Assembly: GCF_900536025.1 (NCBI RefSeq) | Contig: NZ_UNOZ01000007.1 | Location: 62,001-126,000, forward strand | Reading direction: 5' to 3' | DNA from: Pseudomonas reidholzensis | GTDB taxonomy: Bacteria; Pseudomonadota; Gammaproteobacteria; Pseudomonadales; Pseudomonadaceae | DNA: 64,000 nt | Shown: piece after piece, positions 10,470-18,541 of the stretch | How the letters are laid out: every line of letters starts with the position of its first letter | Numbering within the stretch: the stretch's first letter is position 1 | Notes under the pieces: generated by a model | Database searches by the model: none | What the model was told of the DNA's origin: nothing | The model's input: only the letters and a program-made list of their open reading frames with translations | Made by a program: the position numbers and the translations under genes

Positions 10470-13400
10470 ATGGGCGCACTGTGGCAATCGGAACCCACAA
10501 GAAAGGAAGCACCTGAAGAAAATCTGGCTGATGCTCCGGCGCCCAAAACCCCTCGCCAGCGCCGGCTTTGGTGGCGGTTGATCTTTCTCATCGTGCTGGT
10601 GGCGATCATCGCCATCGGCTTTGCCGTGTATGACGAGATGCAGACGTCCAACCTGCAATCCCGCGAATTCAGCCGCCTCGCCAGCACCCTCAGCTATACC
10701 CTCGAAGCCGGCCCGAGCGACGCCATCGTCTACCCCGGCGAAGGCCCGTTCGACAAACGCCTGGGCTACAGCGCCATTGGCGAATTCCTCCCGCGGCTGC
10801 TCAAGCGCGACTACCTGATCAGCCAGCAGGTGCAGTTCTCGCCGGCGCTGATGAACTACGTCGATCACGGCCTTTCCGTGCCCTATGTGGAGAAAATCCA
10901 GGCCGGCCTGTCGATCACCGACTGCCGTGGCGACATGCTCTACCAGTACAACTACCCGCAACACTTGTATCCGAACTTTGCGGCGATCCCGCCGGTGATC
11001 GTCAACAGCCTGCTGTTCATCGAGAACCGTGACCTGCTCGACCCCCACGACCCGCGCAACAACCCGGCGGTGGACTGGCCGCGCTTCGCCAAGGCGGCCT
11101 ATAGCCAGGTGGCCAAGTACTTCGCCCTGCCCGGCCAGTCGGCGGGCGGCAGCACCCTGGCCACGCAGCTGGAAAAATACCGGCACTCGCCGGACGGCCT
11201 GACCGTGTCCGGCGCAGAGAAACTGCGCCAGATGTTCGCCGCCAGCGTGCGCGCCTACCAGGGCGGGCCCGACACCACCGAGTCGCGCCAGCGCATCGTG
11301 CGTGACTACCTCAACAGCGTGCCGCTGTCGGCGGTGCCCGGGCACGGCGAAGTGCACGGCATGGCCGAAGGCCTGCGGGTCTGGTACGGCGCCGACTTCG
11401 ACCAGGTCAACCAGGCACTGACCTCGACCGCCAGCGATGAGCAGAGCATGGCGACCCGTGGCCTGGCCCTGCGCCAGGTGCTGTCGTTGATGATCGCCCA
11501 GCGACGGCCCTCGCATTACCTGTCCAAGGGCCGCGTCGAGCTGGCCGAACTGACTGACTCGCACATCCGCGTGCTTGCCGCCGCCAACATCATCGCCCGG
11601 CCACTGGCCGACGCGGCGCTGGCGAGCAAGGCCATCTACCGCGACTGGGTGGCGCAGCCGACCATCGTCCCGATCGTCACCAACAAAGGCATCAGCCTGG
11701 CGCGTAACCGTCTGGCGGGGATGCTCAACCGCCCGCTGTACGACCTCGACCGCCTTGACCTGTCGGCCACCAGCACCTTGCAGGCCGACTTGCAGACCCA
11801 GGTCAGCCAGTACCTGAAAAACCTCTCCGACCCGGCCTTCGCCGCGCAGATCGGCCTGATCGGCGAGCGCCTGCTGACCACCAAGACCACCGACCAGGTG
11901 CGCTACAGCTTTACCCTGTTCGAGCGCACCGAAGACGGCTCGCGGGTGCGGGTGCAGACCGATAGCACCGACCAGGCGTTCGACATCAACGAGGGGAGCA
12001 AGCTGGAGCTGGGCTCGACCGCCAAGTTGCGGGTGCTCACCACCTACCTGGAAATCATCGCCGAGCTGCACGACAAGTACGCCGGCAAACCGGCGGCAGA
12101 GCTGAAGAAAGAGCCAGTCGCCGAGCTCGACCGGATCACCCAGTGGTCGCTCGAGTGGCTGATGCTCAACAGCAAGAACCAGAGCCTGGACGCCATGCTC
12201 GACGCCGCTCTGGAGCGCAAGTACTCGGCCAACACCGGCGAGGCGTTTTTCACCGGCGGTGGCATGCATGTGTTCAACAACTTCCGCAAGGAAGACAACA
12301 GCCGCAACCCGACCCTCAAGGACGCCCTGCGCGAGTCGATCAACCTGCCGTTCATTCGCCTGATGCGCGACATTGTCCGCTACGTCACCTACCAGCAGCC
12401 GTTCAACCGCGCCATGCTGCTCAAGGACGACGGCGACCCGCGCCGCCAGGAGTACCTGGCGCGCTTCGCCGACCGCGAAGGCACCAACTACCTGATGCGC
12501 TTCTGGAAGAAGTACCAGCGCAAGACCTCGCAGCAGCGCCTCGACACCTTCCTCGACAGCATGCGCGTGACCCCGCAGCGGCTCGCCGCGGTGCACCGCT
12601 ACCTGTTCCCCGAGGCCGGCCAGGAAACCTTCAACGCCTTTGTGCGTGCGCACAGCAAGGGCGACAAGCAAGCCATGGCCAAGCTCACTGATGGGCGCCT
12701 GTCGGAGATGTACGACGGCTACGGCCCAGGCAAGTACGACCTGCCCGACCAGGGCTATATCGCCAAGGTCCACCCCCTCGACCTGTGGCTGCTCGGCTAC
12801 CTGCTGAAACACCCCGGCGCGACCCTCACCGAGATGGTCAACGCCAGCCGCTTCGAGCGCCAGGAGGTGTATGGCTGGCTGTTCAAGAGCCGCCACCAGG
12901 GCGCGCGCGACAGCCGCATCCGGACCATGGTCGAGATCGAGGCGTTTCTCGATATTCATCAGCGCTGGAAGCGTGTCGGCTACCCGTTCGACCATCTGGT
13001 GCCGTCGCTGGCCACCGCCATCGGCAGCTCCGGAGACCGCCCTGCGGCGCTCTCGGAGCTGGTCGGGATCATCCAGAACGATGGCGTGCGCCTGCCGACC
13101 CTGCGCATCGATACCCTGCACTTTGCGGCCAACACGCCGTACGAAACCCAGCTGATCAGCGACCCCGACCGCGGCCAGCGGATCCTCCCGGTGGAAGTCG
13201 CGCGGGCGCTCAAGGGCGCGATGTCGCAGGTGGTCGACGCCGGTACCGCGCGGCGCATCTCGGGCAGTTTCAAGCTGCACGACGGCACCCCGCTGGTGAT
13301 GGGCGGCAAGACCGGCACCGGCGACAACCGCATCGAGAGTTTCGGTGCCGGCGGGCGGTTGATCGGCTCGCGCTCGCTGAACCGCACCGCAACCTTCGTG

Positions 13401-13613
13401 TTCTTCCTTGGCGACAACCACTTCGGCACCCTGACGGCGTTCGTCCCAGGGCGCACGGCGGAGGCGTTCACCTTTACTTCGGCGCTGCCGGTACAGGTGC
13501 TCAAGGGCATGGCGCCGATTCTCATGCCGTATCTTGAGCCGGGCAGTTCGACCGAATGCAAGGCGCCGGGGCTGGCACAGGTGAGCGATTCGGCGTCATC
13601 ATCGAAAATGTAG
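10470..13613 (+). CDS. Atypical class A penicillin-binding protein (GT51 transglycosylase + transpeptidase)
   Basis: A 1047-residue bitopic membrane protein with one transmembrane helix near residues 24-44. The GT51 domain contains FIENRDLLDPHDPRNN (the catalytic Glu region near 182) and GGSTLATQL near 225. The transpeptidase motifs are GSTAK near 515, SIN in ALRESINLPFIRL near 622, and KTGTG near 946. Both activities polymerise and cross-link peptidoglycan. The protein is longer than PBP1a/1b (750-850 residues), with most of the extra length between the SxN and KTG motifs. The usual EDRRF-type GT51 motif reads ENRDL. ATG 10470 was preferred to the upstream in-frame TTG at 10452. It ends next to a Fur-like box belonging to the next operon. 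Confidence 0.8.
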   Translation: MGALWQSEPTRKEAPEENLADAPAPKTPRQRRLWWRLIFLIVLVAIIAIGFAVYDEMQTSNLQSREFSRLASTLSYTLEAGPSDAIVYPGEGPFDKRLGYSAIGEFLPRLLKRDYLISQQVQFSPALMNYVDHGLSVPYVEKIQAGLSITDCRGDMLYQYNYPQHLYPNFAAIPPVIVNSLLFIENRDLLDPHDPRNNPAVDWPRFAKAAYSQVAKYFALPGQSAGGSTLATQLEKYRHSPDGLTVSGAEKLRQMFAASVRAYQGGPDTTESRQRIVRDYLNSVPLSAVPGHGEVHGMAEGLRVWYGADFDQVNQALTSTASDEQSMATRGLALRQVLSLMIAQRRPSHYLSKGRVELAELTDSHIRVLAAANIIARPLADAALASKAIYRDWVAQPTIVPIVTNKGISLARNRLAGMLNRPLYDLDRLDLSATSTLQADLQTQVSQYLKNLSDPAFAAQIGLIGERLLTTKTTDQVRYSFTLFERTEDGSRVRVQTDSTDQAFDINEGSKLELGSTAKLRVLTTYLEIIAELHDKYAGKPAAELKKEPVAELDRITQWSLEWLMLNSKNQSLDAMLDAALERKYSANTGEAFFTGGGMHVFNNFRKEDNSRNPTLKDALRESINLPFIRLMRDIVRYVTYQQPFNRAMLLKDDGDPRRQEYLARFADREGTNYLMRFWKKYQRKTSQQRLDTFLDSMRVTPQRLAAVHRYLFPEAGQETFNAFVRAHSKGDKQAMAKLTDGRLSEMYDGYGPGKYDLPDQGYIAKVHPLDLWLLGYLLKHPGATLTEMVNASRFERQEVYGWLFKSRHQGARDSRIRTMVEIEAFLDIHQRWKRVGYPFDHLVPSLATAIGSSGDRPAALSELVGIIQNDGVRLPTLRIDTLHFAANTPYETQLISDPDRGQRILPVEVARALKGAMSQVVDAGTARRISGSFKLHDGTPLVMGGKTGTGDNRIESFGAGGRLIGSRSLNRTATFVFFLGDNHFGTLTAFVPGRTAEAFTFTSALPVQVLKGMAPILMPYLEPGSSTECKAPGLAQVSDSASSSKM

Positions 13614-13628
13614 ATGATAATCATCACT
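13610..13628 (+). promoter_or_regulatory. Fur-box-like operator before the PadR/reductase operon
   Basis: The core ATGATAATCAT at 13614-13624 is a perfect 11-base palindrome identical to the centre of the Fur consensus GATAATGATAATCATTATC; over 19 positions 13 match. It overlaps the stop codon of the preceding gene and lies 71 bases before the padR ATG. The adjacent siderophore-interacting reductase gene makes iron control plausible. Confidence 0.6.
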
Positions 13629-13644
13629 ATCCAAGGCTTGTCTT

Positions 13645-13680
13645 AAGATATATCTTGAGTAATATCTAACGATATATCGT
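13645..13680 (+). promoter_or_regulatory. Twin GATATATC palindromes, probable PadR operator
   Basis: Two perfect 12-base palindromes, AAGATATATCTT (13645-13656) and ACGATATATCGT (13669-13680), sit 24 bases apart, with a third ATATC between them. ATATC starts at 13650, 13662 and 13674, an exact 12-base period. The array ends 18 bases before the padR ATG. By analogy with E. coli NfeR (YqjI), a PadR protein that represses its own gene and a neighbouring ferric reductase gene, this is the likely autoregulatory site. Confidence 0.55.
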
Positions 13681-13698
13681 CAAAGACGGAGCCCTCCC

Positions 13699-14232
13699 AT
13701 GCGAGACCACGACCCTTTCGAACGCCGACCCGGCCGCGGTGAACGCGGCCCTCGGGTGTTCGCCCCCGGCGACCTGAAATTGCTGCTGCTGGCCATGCTC
13801 GCCGAACAGCCCGGCCACGGCTACGACCTGATCCGCCAGATCGAAAGCCTGTTCGACGGCAGCTACAGCCCAAGCCCTGGGGTCATCTACCCGACCCTCA
13901 ACTTCCTCGAGGAAGCCGAGCTGATCAGCGGCCAGATCCAGGGCAGCAAGCGCCTCTACCTGATCACCGACGCCGGCCGCGACGCCTTGCGCGAACAGGC
14001 CGTCGCCCTCGATGGCGTACGCATGCGCATCGAAGTCAGCAAGCGCGCCCTGCGCGGCCACGACCGCCCGCCTGAAATCCATGAAGCCGTGGGCAACCTG
14101 CGCCACGCCCTGCACATGCACAGCGGGCGCTGGAGCCCTGAAGAAATCGAGCGGGTGCGCAACCTGCTCAACGACACCGCCAAGGCCATCGCCACCGGCC
14201 CGGCCGATCGCGTTACGGAGACCACCCCATGA
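13699..14232 (+). CDS. PadR-family transcriptional regulator, NfeR/YqjI-like
   Basis: A 177-residue PadR protein. The winged helix is visible as LKLLLLAMLAEQPGHGYDLIRQIE and SYSPSPGVIYPTLNFLEEAELI, and a helical dimerisation arm follows (VGNLRHALHMHSGRWSPEEI). In E. coli the homologue NfeR/YqjI is a metal-sensing repressor of the ferric reductase NfeF. This protein has only a short charged N-terminal extension (MRDHDPFERRPGRGERG), not the long His-rich tail of NfeR, so metal sensing may differ. The stop overlaps the next ATG by four bases (ATGA), indicating translational coupling with the reductase. Confidence 0.85.
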   Translation: MRDHDPFERRPGRGERGPRVFAPGDLKLLLLAMLAEQPGHGYDLIRQIESLFDGSYSPSPGVIYPTLNFLEEAELISGQIQGSKRLYLITDAGRDALREQAVALDGVRMRIEVSKRALRGHDRPPEIHEAVGNLRHALHMHSGRWSPEEIERVRNLLNDTAKAIATGPADRVTETTP

Positions 14233-14990
14233 GCGACACCATCCACCGCGTCAACCATGAAATCAAACAGCGCCGCCTGCAGGTCGTGCGGGTCACCGAG
14301 CTGACCCCGCGCATGCGCCGCATCACCCTCGGTGGGCCTGAGCTGGAAGGCTTTGTCAGCCTGGGCAGCGATGACCACATCAAGTTGCTGTTTGGCGTCA
14401 CGCCGCAGCAGCAGGCCGCCATCGATGCGCGCAACCTGGGCCGCGACGGCGGCGTACGGCCGACCATGCGCGAGTACACGCCACGGCGTTTCGACCTGGC
14501 GGCGGGCGAGCTGGACATCGACTTCGTCCTGCACGGTGACGGCCCGGCCTCGACCTGGGCGGCGCAGGCCACGCCGGGGCATACCCTGAACATCGCCGGG
14601 CCGCGCGCGTCGCTGGTGGTGCCGGACATTTTCGACAGCTACCTGCTGATCGGTGACGAGACCGCGATCCCGGCCATCGCCCGCCGCCTCGACGAGTTGC
14701 CGGCGGGTCGCCAGGTGCTGGCGATCATCCAGGTCGAAGACGAACAGGAGCGCCAGCCACTGCCGAGCAAGGCCCAGGTGGAAGTGATCTGGGTGCGCCG
14801 CCAGGACGAAGACCTGCTGGCCCTGGTCAAGCGTCTGAGCCTGCCGGCTGGCAAGCTCTACAGCTGGGTCGCGCTGGAGAAAGCGCTGACCCGCCAGGCC
14901 AAGGCACTGTTGCTGGAGAAGGGCGTGCAGGAGGATGCGCTGAAGGCTGCGGCTTACTGGCGTGAAGACGGTAGCGCTGACGACGAGTAA
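14229..14990 (+). CDS. Siderophore-interacting protein (ferric-siderophore reductase, ViuB/NfeF family)
   Basis: A 253-residue flavoprotein of the SIP family. The FAD-binding motif appears as MREYTPRRFD near residue 80, followed by DIDFVLHGDGPASTWA and GPRASLVVPD; the NAD(P)H-binding half contains LLIGDETAIPAIARRL. SIPs reduce ferric siderophore complexes in the cytoplasm to release Fe2+. Coupling to a PadR repressor and the upstream Fur-like box agree with that role. The start is fixed by the ATGA overlap with padR. A REP pair follows. Confidence 0.88.
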   Translation: MSDTIHRVNHEIKQRRLQVVRVTELTPRMRRITLGGPELEGFVSLGSDDHIKLLFGVTPQQQAAIDARNLGRDGGVRPTMREYTPRRFDLAAGELDIDFVLHGDGPASTWAAQATPGHTLNIAGPRASLVVPDIFDSYLLIGDETAIPAIARRLDELPAGRQVLAIIQVEDEQERQPLPSKAQVEVIWVRRQDEDLLALVKRLSLPAGKLYSWVALEKALTRQAKALLLEKGVQEDALKAAAYWREDGSADDE

Positions 14991-15007
14991 TGTGCCGAGC
15001 CGGTGCT

Positions 15008-15110
15008 GGCCTCATCGCGGGCAAGCCCGCTCCCACAGGTTTTTGAGTCGATCAAAAAATGGTGTGAACCTCACCAACCCTGTGGGAGCGGGTTTACCCG
15101 CGAAGAGGCC
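15008..15110. repeat. REP pair, type I
   Basis: ggcctcatcgcgggcaag on the left and cttgcgg-like arms ending in ttacccgcgaagaggcc on the right form an inverted pair between convergent genes, where it could serve as a bidirectional 3' hairpin. Confidence 0.85.
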
Positions 15111-15124
15111 GTGGCTGACACACC

Positions 15125-15757
15125 TCAGTTACCCCACCTACCCTGCCAGCGATCCAGCATCAGCAACACCAGGCCGATCACCCAGAACCCGACCAGCACT
15201 GCCAGGGCATTGAGCATCACCTGCCCATACCCCAGGCTGGCCACGTCGATGAACGGGTACGGGTACACGCCAATCTCATGCCCGCGCCACAGGGCATAGG
15301 CAAAATACCCCGCCGGGTACAGGCTCCACAGCCCCAGGTGATGGACGCGCAGGCTGCCCTTGGGCACCACCCGCCACCAGTACAGGACGAACAGCAGCGG
15401 CATCACGTCGTGGAGCAACTCGTCCGCCAGCCACTGCCACCCCTGCGGGTGCCACAAGTGGCGCAGCAGCAGGCTGTAGGCCACCGCCACCAAGGCGATG
15501 CTGGCCGCTATCCCGCCACTGACCGCCGGCGACAGAAACCAGCGCCTGGCCGCCGACTCACGGCCGAACGCCGCCTGGCTCAACACCGTGGCGACCAGGG
15601 TGTTGGTCAACACCGTGAAAAAACCGAAGACGTTGATCAGGCCGCCGACCAGGCTGGCCTGCTCCTGCCAGCGCGCAATCAGCACCAGGTAGACCTGCAC
15701 GGTCAGCCCGGCCCAGCCGAGCACTGCCGCCAGGGTCAGCCAGGGATGGCGTGGCAT
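15125..15757 (-). CDS. Pr6Pr-family integral membrane protein
   Basis: A 210-residue protein with about six transmembrane helices. Segments such as VFGFFTVLTNTLVA, LLFVLYWWRVVPKG and YPYPFIDV are typical of the Pr6Pr/FAR-17a-AIG1-like family, whose bacterial function is not known. Its ATG directly follows the TGA of the upstream VF530 gene (TGAATG), so the pair is translated from one message. Confidence 0.75.
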   Translation of the reverse strand: MPRHPWLTLAAVLGWAGLTVQVYLVLIARWQEQASLVGGLINVFGFFTVLTNTLVATVLSQAAFGRESAARRWFLSPAVSGGIAASIALVAVAYSLLLRHLWHPQGWQWLADELLHDVMPLLFVLYWWRVVPKGSLRVHHLGLWSLYPAGYFAYALWRGHEIGVYPYPFIDVASLGYGQVMLNALAVLVGFWVIGLVLLMLDRWQGRWGN

Positions 15758-15979
15758 TCAGCCTTTGCGCTGCAGCTTGATGTAGAGAAACTCGACTTTT
15801 TCCCGCGCCCACGGGGTCTTGCGCAGAAACGCCAGGCTCGACTTGATCGACGGATCACTCTTGAAGCAACGGATGTCGATGCGCTCGGCCAGGCCCTGCC
15901 ATTGGTAGTGCGCGACCAGCTCGGTGAGGATCTGCTCCAGGGTCTTGCCGTGCAGCGCGTTGTGGTTGGCCGTGCTCAT
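15758..15979 (-). CDS. VF530-family small DNA-binding protein
   Basis: A 73-residue protein of the VF530 (DUF2132) family, recognisable from [19 protein letters not shown] and [20 protein letters not shown]. Members are small basic helical proteins structurally resembling SAP-like DNA-binding folds; no pathway is established. The start [11 protein letters not shown] is chosen because GGGAGC precedes it; an upstream in-frame Met would add 11 unrelated residues. It is the first gene of a two-gene operon with the Pr6Pr protein. Confidence 0.8.
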   Translation of the reverse strand: MSTANHNALHGKTLEQILTELVAHYQWQGLAERIDIRCFKSDPSIKSSLAFLRKTPWAREKVEFLYIKLQRKG

Positions 15980-16065
15980 GCCAGTGCTCCCGCGATGAAA
16001 AGATGCGCACATTACACGAGTGTAGAGGGCCTTGCGGTCGATTCGATGCCTTTGTCAGCAGGGCC

Positions 16066-16183
16066 GGCCTCTTCGCGGGGCAAGCCCGCTCCCACAGGGG
16101 TCCTGCAATGCTCGAATTCTGGGGTCAGCGCAAATCCTGTGGGAGCGGCGGTGCGCCGATGCGACTTGCCCCGCGAAGAGGCC
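16066..16183. repeat. REP pair, type I
   Basis: ggcctcttcgcggggcaagcccgctcccac faces gtgggagcggcggtgcgccgatgcgacttgccccgcgaagaggcc. The right copy carries an extra inserted segment (gcggtgcgccgatgc), so the hairpin is asymmetric. Confidence 0.85.
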
Positions 16184-16227
16184 AGCAGCACCACCAAAAA
16201 TCCTCTGGCCAGAAGCCATACTAGTAA

Positions 16228-16242
16228 TGTTATATTGTAACC
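16228..16242 (+). promoter_or_regulatory. Zur-like operator upstream of the TonB receptor
   Basis: TGTTATATTGTAACC: the left half TGTTATA matches the Zur consensus exactly and the right half matches 5 of 7. It lies 34 bases before the receptor start. With the His-rich receptor downstream and the rpmE2 box at 8534, it points to a zinc-starvation regulon. Confidence 0.7.
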
Positions 16243-16276
16243 ATACTAATACCTTGCCAAGGAACGTCACCTTCCC

Positions 16277-18322
16277 ATGCTGTCCTCACCCCTGCGCCTC
16301 TCCCCCCTCGCCGCCGCGCTGTGGCTCGCCTCCGCCCCCAGCCACGCCGTTGAACTGCAACCTCAGGTGATCACCGCCAACCCGCTCGGCAACACCCAAC
16401 TGGCCGCGCCGAGCACCGTGCTCGAAGGCGACGCCCTGCTGCAACAGCAGCACGGCAGCCTCGGCGAGACCCTCAACAAGCAGCCCGGCGTCGCCTCCAC
16501 CTGGTTCGGCCCCGGCGCCAGCCGCCCGGTGATTCGAGGCCTGGACGGCGACCGCATTCGCATTCTGCGCAACGGCGTCGGTGCACTGGACGCCTCGTCG
16601 CTGTCCTATGACCACGCGGTACCGCTGGATCCGGTCACGGTCGAACGGGTCGAGATCGTCCGTGGCCCGGCGGCGCTCCTATACGGCGGCAACGCCATCG
16701 GTGGGGTGGTCAATACCTTCGACAACCGCATCCCCGACACGCCGATCGAGGGGATCCAGGGCGCCGGCGAACTGCGCTACGGCGGCGCCGACACCACCCG
16801 CAGCAGCGCCGGCAAGCTGGAAGCGGGCAATGGCGTCTTCGCCCTCCACCTGGACGCCAACAGCCGCCAGTTCAACGACCTGCGCATCCCCGGCTACGCG
16901 CGCAGTTCAAAGGTGCGCGACGCCGACGCGCCGGGCAGCCGCCACCGCCTGGAAAACAGTGACGGGCGCCAGGACGGCGGTGCCGTCGGCGGTTCCTACC
17001 ACTGGGATCATGGCTACGCCGGCCTGTCTTACAGCCGCTACGACAGCAACTACGGCTCGGTGGCCGAATCCGGCGTGCGCCTCGACATGCAGCAGGACCA
17101 CTACGCCTTCGCCTCGGAGCTGCGCGACCTCGAGGGGCCGTTCAGCTCGGTCAAGGTCGACGCCGGCTACACCGACTACCAGCACCGCGAGATCGAAAGC
17201 GGCGAGGTCCACACCACCTTCAAGAACAAGGGCTATGAGGCGCGCATCGAGGCCCGCCACCAGCCGATCGGGCCGCTGGAGGGGGTGATCGGCGCTCAGG
17301 TCAGCCGTAACGAATTCTCCGCCCTGGGCGAAGAAGCCTTCGTCCCGCACACCGATACCGACAGCCTGGCGCTGTTCATGCTCGAGCAGTGGCAGGCCAC
17401 CGAGCGCCTCAACCTGAGCTTCGGCGCACGCCTCGAGCACACCCGGGTAGACCCGGACGCCAAGGGCAACGAAGACTTTGCCGGCGCCGACAGCGCCAGC
17501 AGCTTCAACGCCGCCAGCCTGTCGTCCGGCGCGGTGTACCAGCTCGATCCGGTCTGGTCGCTGGCCGCCAACCTCGGCTACACCGAGCGGGCCCCGACCT
17601 TCTACGAGCTGTATGCCAACGGCGCGCACGTGGCTACCGGCGCGTACGAGGTGGGCGACCCGAACCTGAACAAGGAAAAGGCCATCTCCGGCGACCTGGC
17701 GCTGCGCTTCGACAACGGCACGCACAAGGGCAGTGTCGGGGTGTTCTACAGCCACTTCCGTAACTACATCGGCCTGATCGGCAGCGGTAACCTGCGCGAG
17801 GGGCATGACCATGACCACGAGGAAGAAGATCACGACCATGACCACGATCATGGCGAGATCCCTGAATACGTTTACCAGGGCGTGCGTGCGCGCTTCTATG
17901 GCATCGAAGCCCAGGACCGCTGGCAGCTGCTGAAGAACCGCTACGGCAGCTTTGCCCTGGAGCTGTCGGGTGACTACACCCGCGCCAAGAACCTCGACAG
18001 TGGCGAGCCACTGCCACGCATCGCCCCGCTGCGCCTGAACAGTGGCTTGCTGTGGGAGCTGGAGCGCTGGCAGGCGCGGGTGGACGTGCAGCATGCGGCG
18101 TCGCAGCGACGGACCGCGTCGAACGAGAGCGGCACCGATGGCTACACCACCCTGGGCGCGAGCGTGGGCTATCGCTTCGAGGTGGGTCAGAGCCAGTGGC
18201 TGGCGTTTGTCCGGGGTGAGAACCTGACCGACCAGACCGTGCGCTATGCCAGCTCGATCCTGCGCGACATCGCACCCGCCCCGGGGCGCAGTGTCGAGGT
18301 GGGGCTGCGGACCACATTCTGA
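16277..18322 (+). CDS. TonB-dependent receptor, probable zinc receptor (ZnuD-like)
   Basis: A 681-residue outer-membrane receptor with a signal peptide (cleavage near SHAVE), a plug domain containing GPGASRPVIRGLDGDRIRIL and VERVEIVRGPAALLYGGNAIGGVVN, and a C-terminal beta barrel ending in F. A loop near residues 508-530 is extremely rich in His and acidic residues (repeated HDHD motifs). Such loops are typical of ZnuD-type receptors that import zinc across the outer membrane using TonB energy. The Zur-like box upstream supports this. The next genes are oprB and gcd, separated by a terminator. Confidence 0.85.
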   Translation: MLSSPLRLSPLAAALWLASAPSHAVELQPQVITANPLGNTQLAAPSTVLEGDALLQQQHGSLGETLNKQPGVASTWFGPGASRPVIRGLDGDRIRILRNGVGALDASSLSYDHAVPLDPVTVERVEIVRGPAALLYGGNAIGGVVNTFDNRIPDTPIEGIQGAGELRYGGADTTRSSAGKLEAGNGVFALHLDANSRQFNDLRIPGYARSSKVRDADAPGSRHRLENSDGRQDGGAVGGSYHWDHGYAGLSYSRYDSNYGSVAESGVRLDMQQDHYAFASELRDLEGPFSSVKVDAGYTDYQHREIESGEVHTTFKNKGYEARIEARHQPIGPLEGVIGAQVSRNEFSALGEEAFVPHTDTDSLALFMLEQWQATERLNLSFGARLEHTRVDPDAKGNEDFAGADSASSFNAASLSSGAVYQLDPVWSLAANLGYTERAPTFYELYANGAHVATGAYEVGDPNLNKEKAISGDLALRFDNGTHKGSVGVFYSHFRNYIGLIGSGNLREGHDHDHEEEDHDHDHDHGEIPEYVYQGVRARFYGIEAQDRWQLLKNRYGSFALELSGDYTRAKNLDSGEPLPRIAPLRLNSGLLWELERWQARVDVQHAASQRRTASNESGTDGYTTLGASVGYRFEVGQSQWLAFVRGENLTDQTVRYASSILRDIAPAPGRSVEVGLRTTF

Positions 18323-18331
18323 GGACCGCTG

Positions 18332-18352
18332 GGGGCGTTCTTGCGCCCCTTT
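18332..18352 (+). terminator. Intrinsic terminator after the TonB receptor
   Basis: GGGGCG (18332-18337) pairs with CGCCCC (18344-18349) around the loop TTCTTG, followed by a short T-run. It begins 10 bases after the receptor stop. Confidence 0.7.
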
Positions 18353-18526
18353 CATCGTCATTGTTACAACACCGACAACAATGCCCTGCGACAATTTGTC
18401 TTTTTTTCTTACAACTTCCCCTATATCCTCCCGCCGCAAGCTGAATCGCTTCATTCGCACCTAACGTTGCCATCTCCGTTGAAGAGCCCGCTCTTCGATG
18501 CGCTTGCGTTTTTTTCAATAATTCAA

Positions 18527-18540
18527 AGATAGCGCTATCT
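18527..18540. repeat. Perfect 14-base palindrome at the oprB translation start
   Basis: AGATAGCGCTATCT is a perfect palindrome ending two bases before the oprB ATG, where a ribosome binding site would be expected. A second short hairpin, GAAGAGC-cc-GCTCTTC, lies at 18481-18496. Confidence 0.7.
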
Positions 18541-18541
18541 C

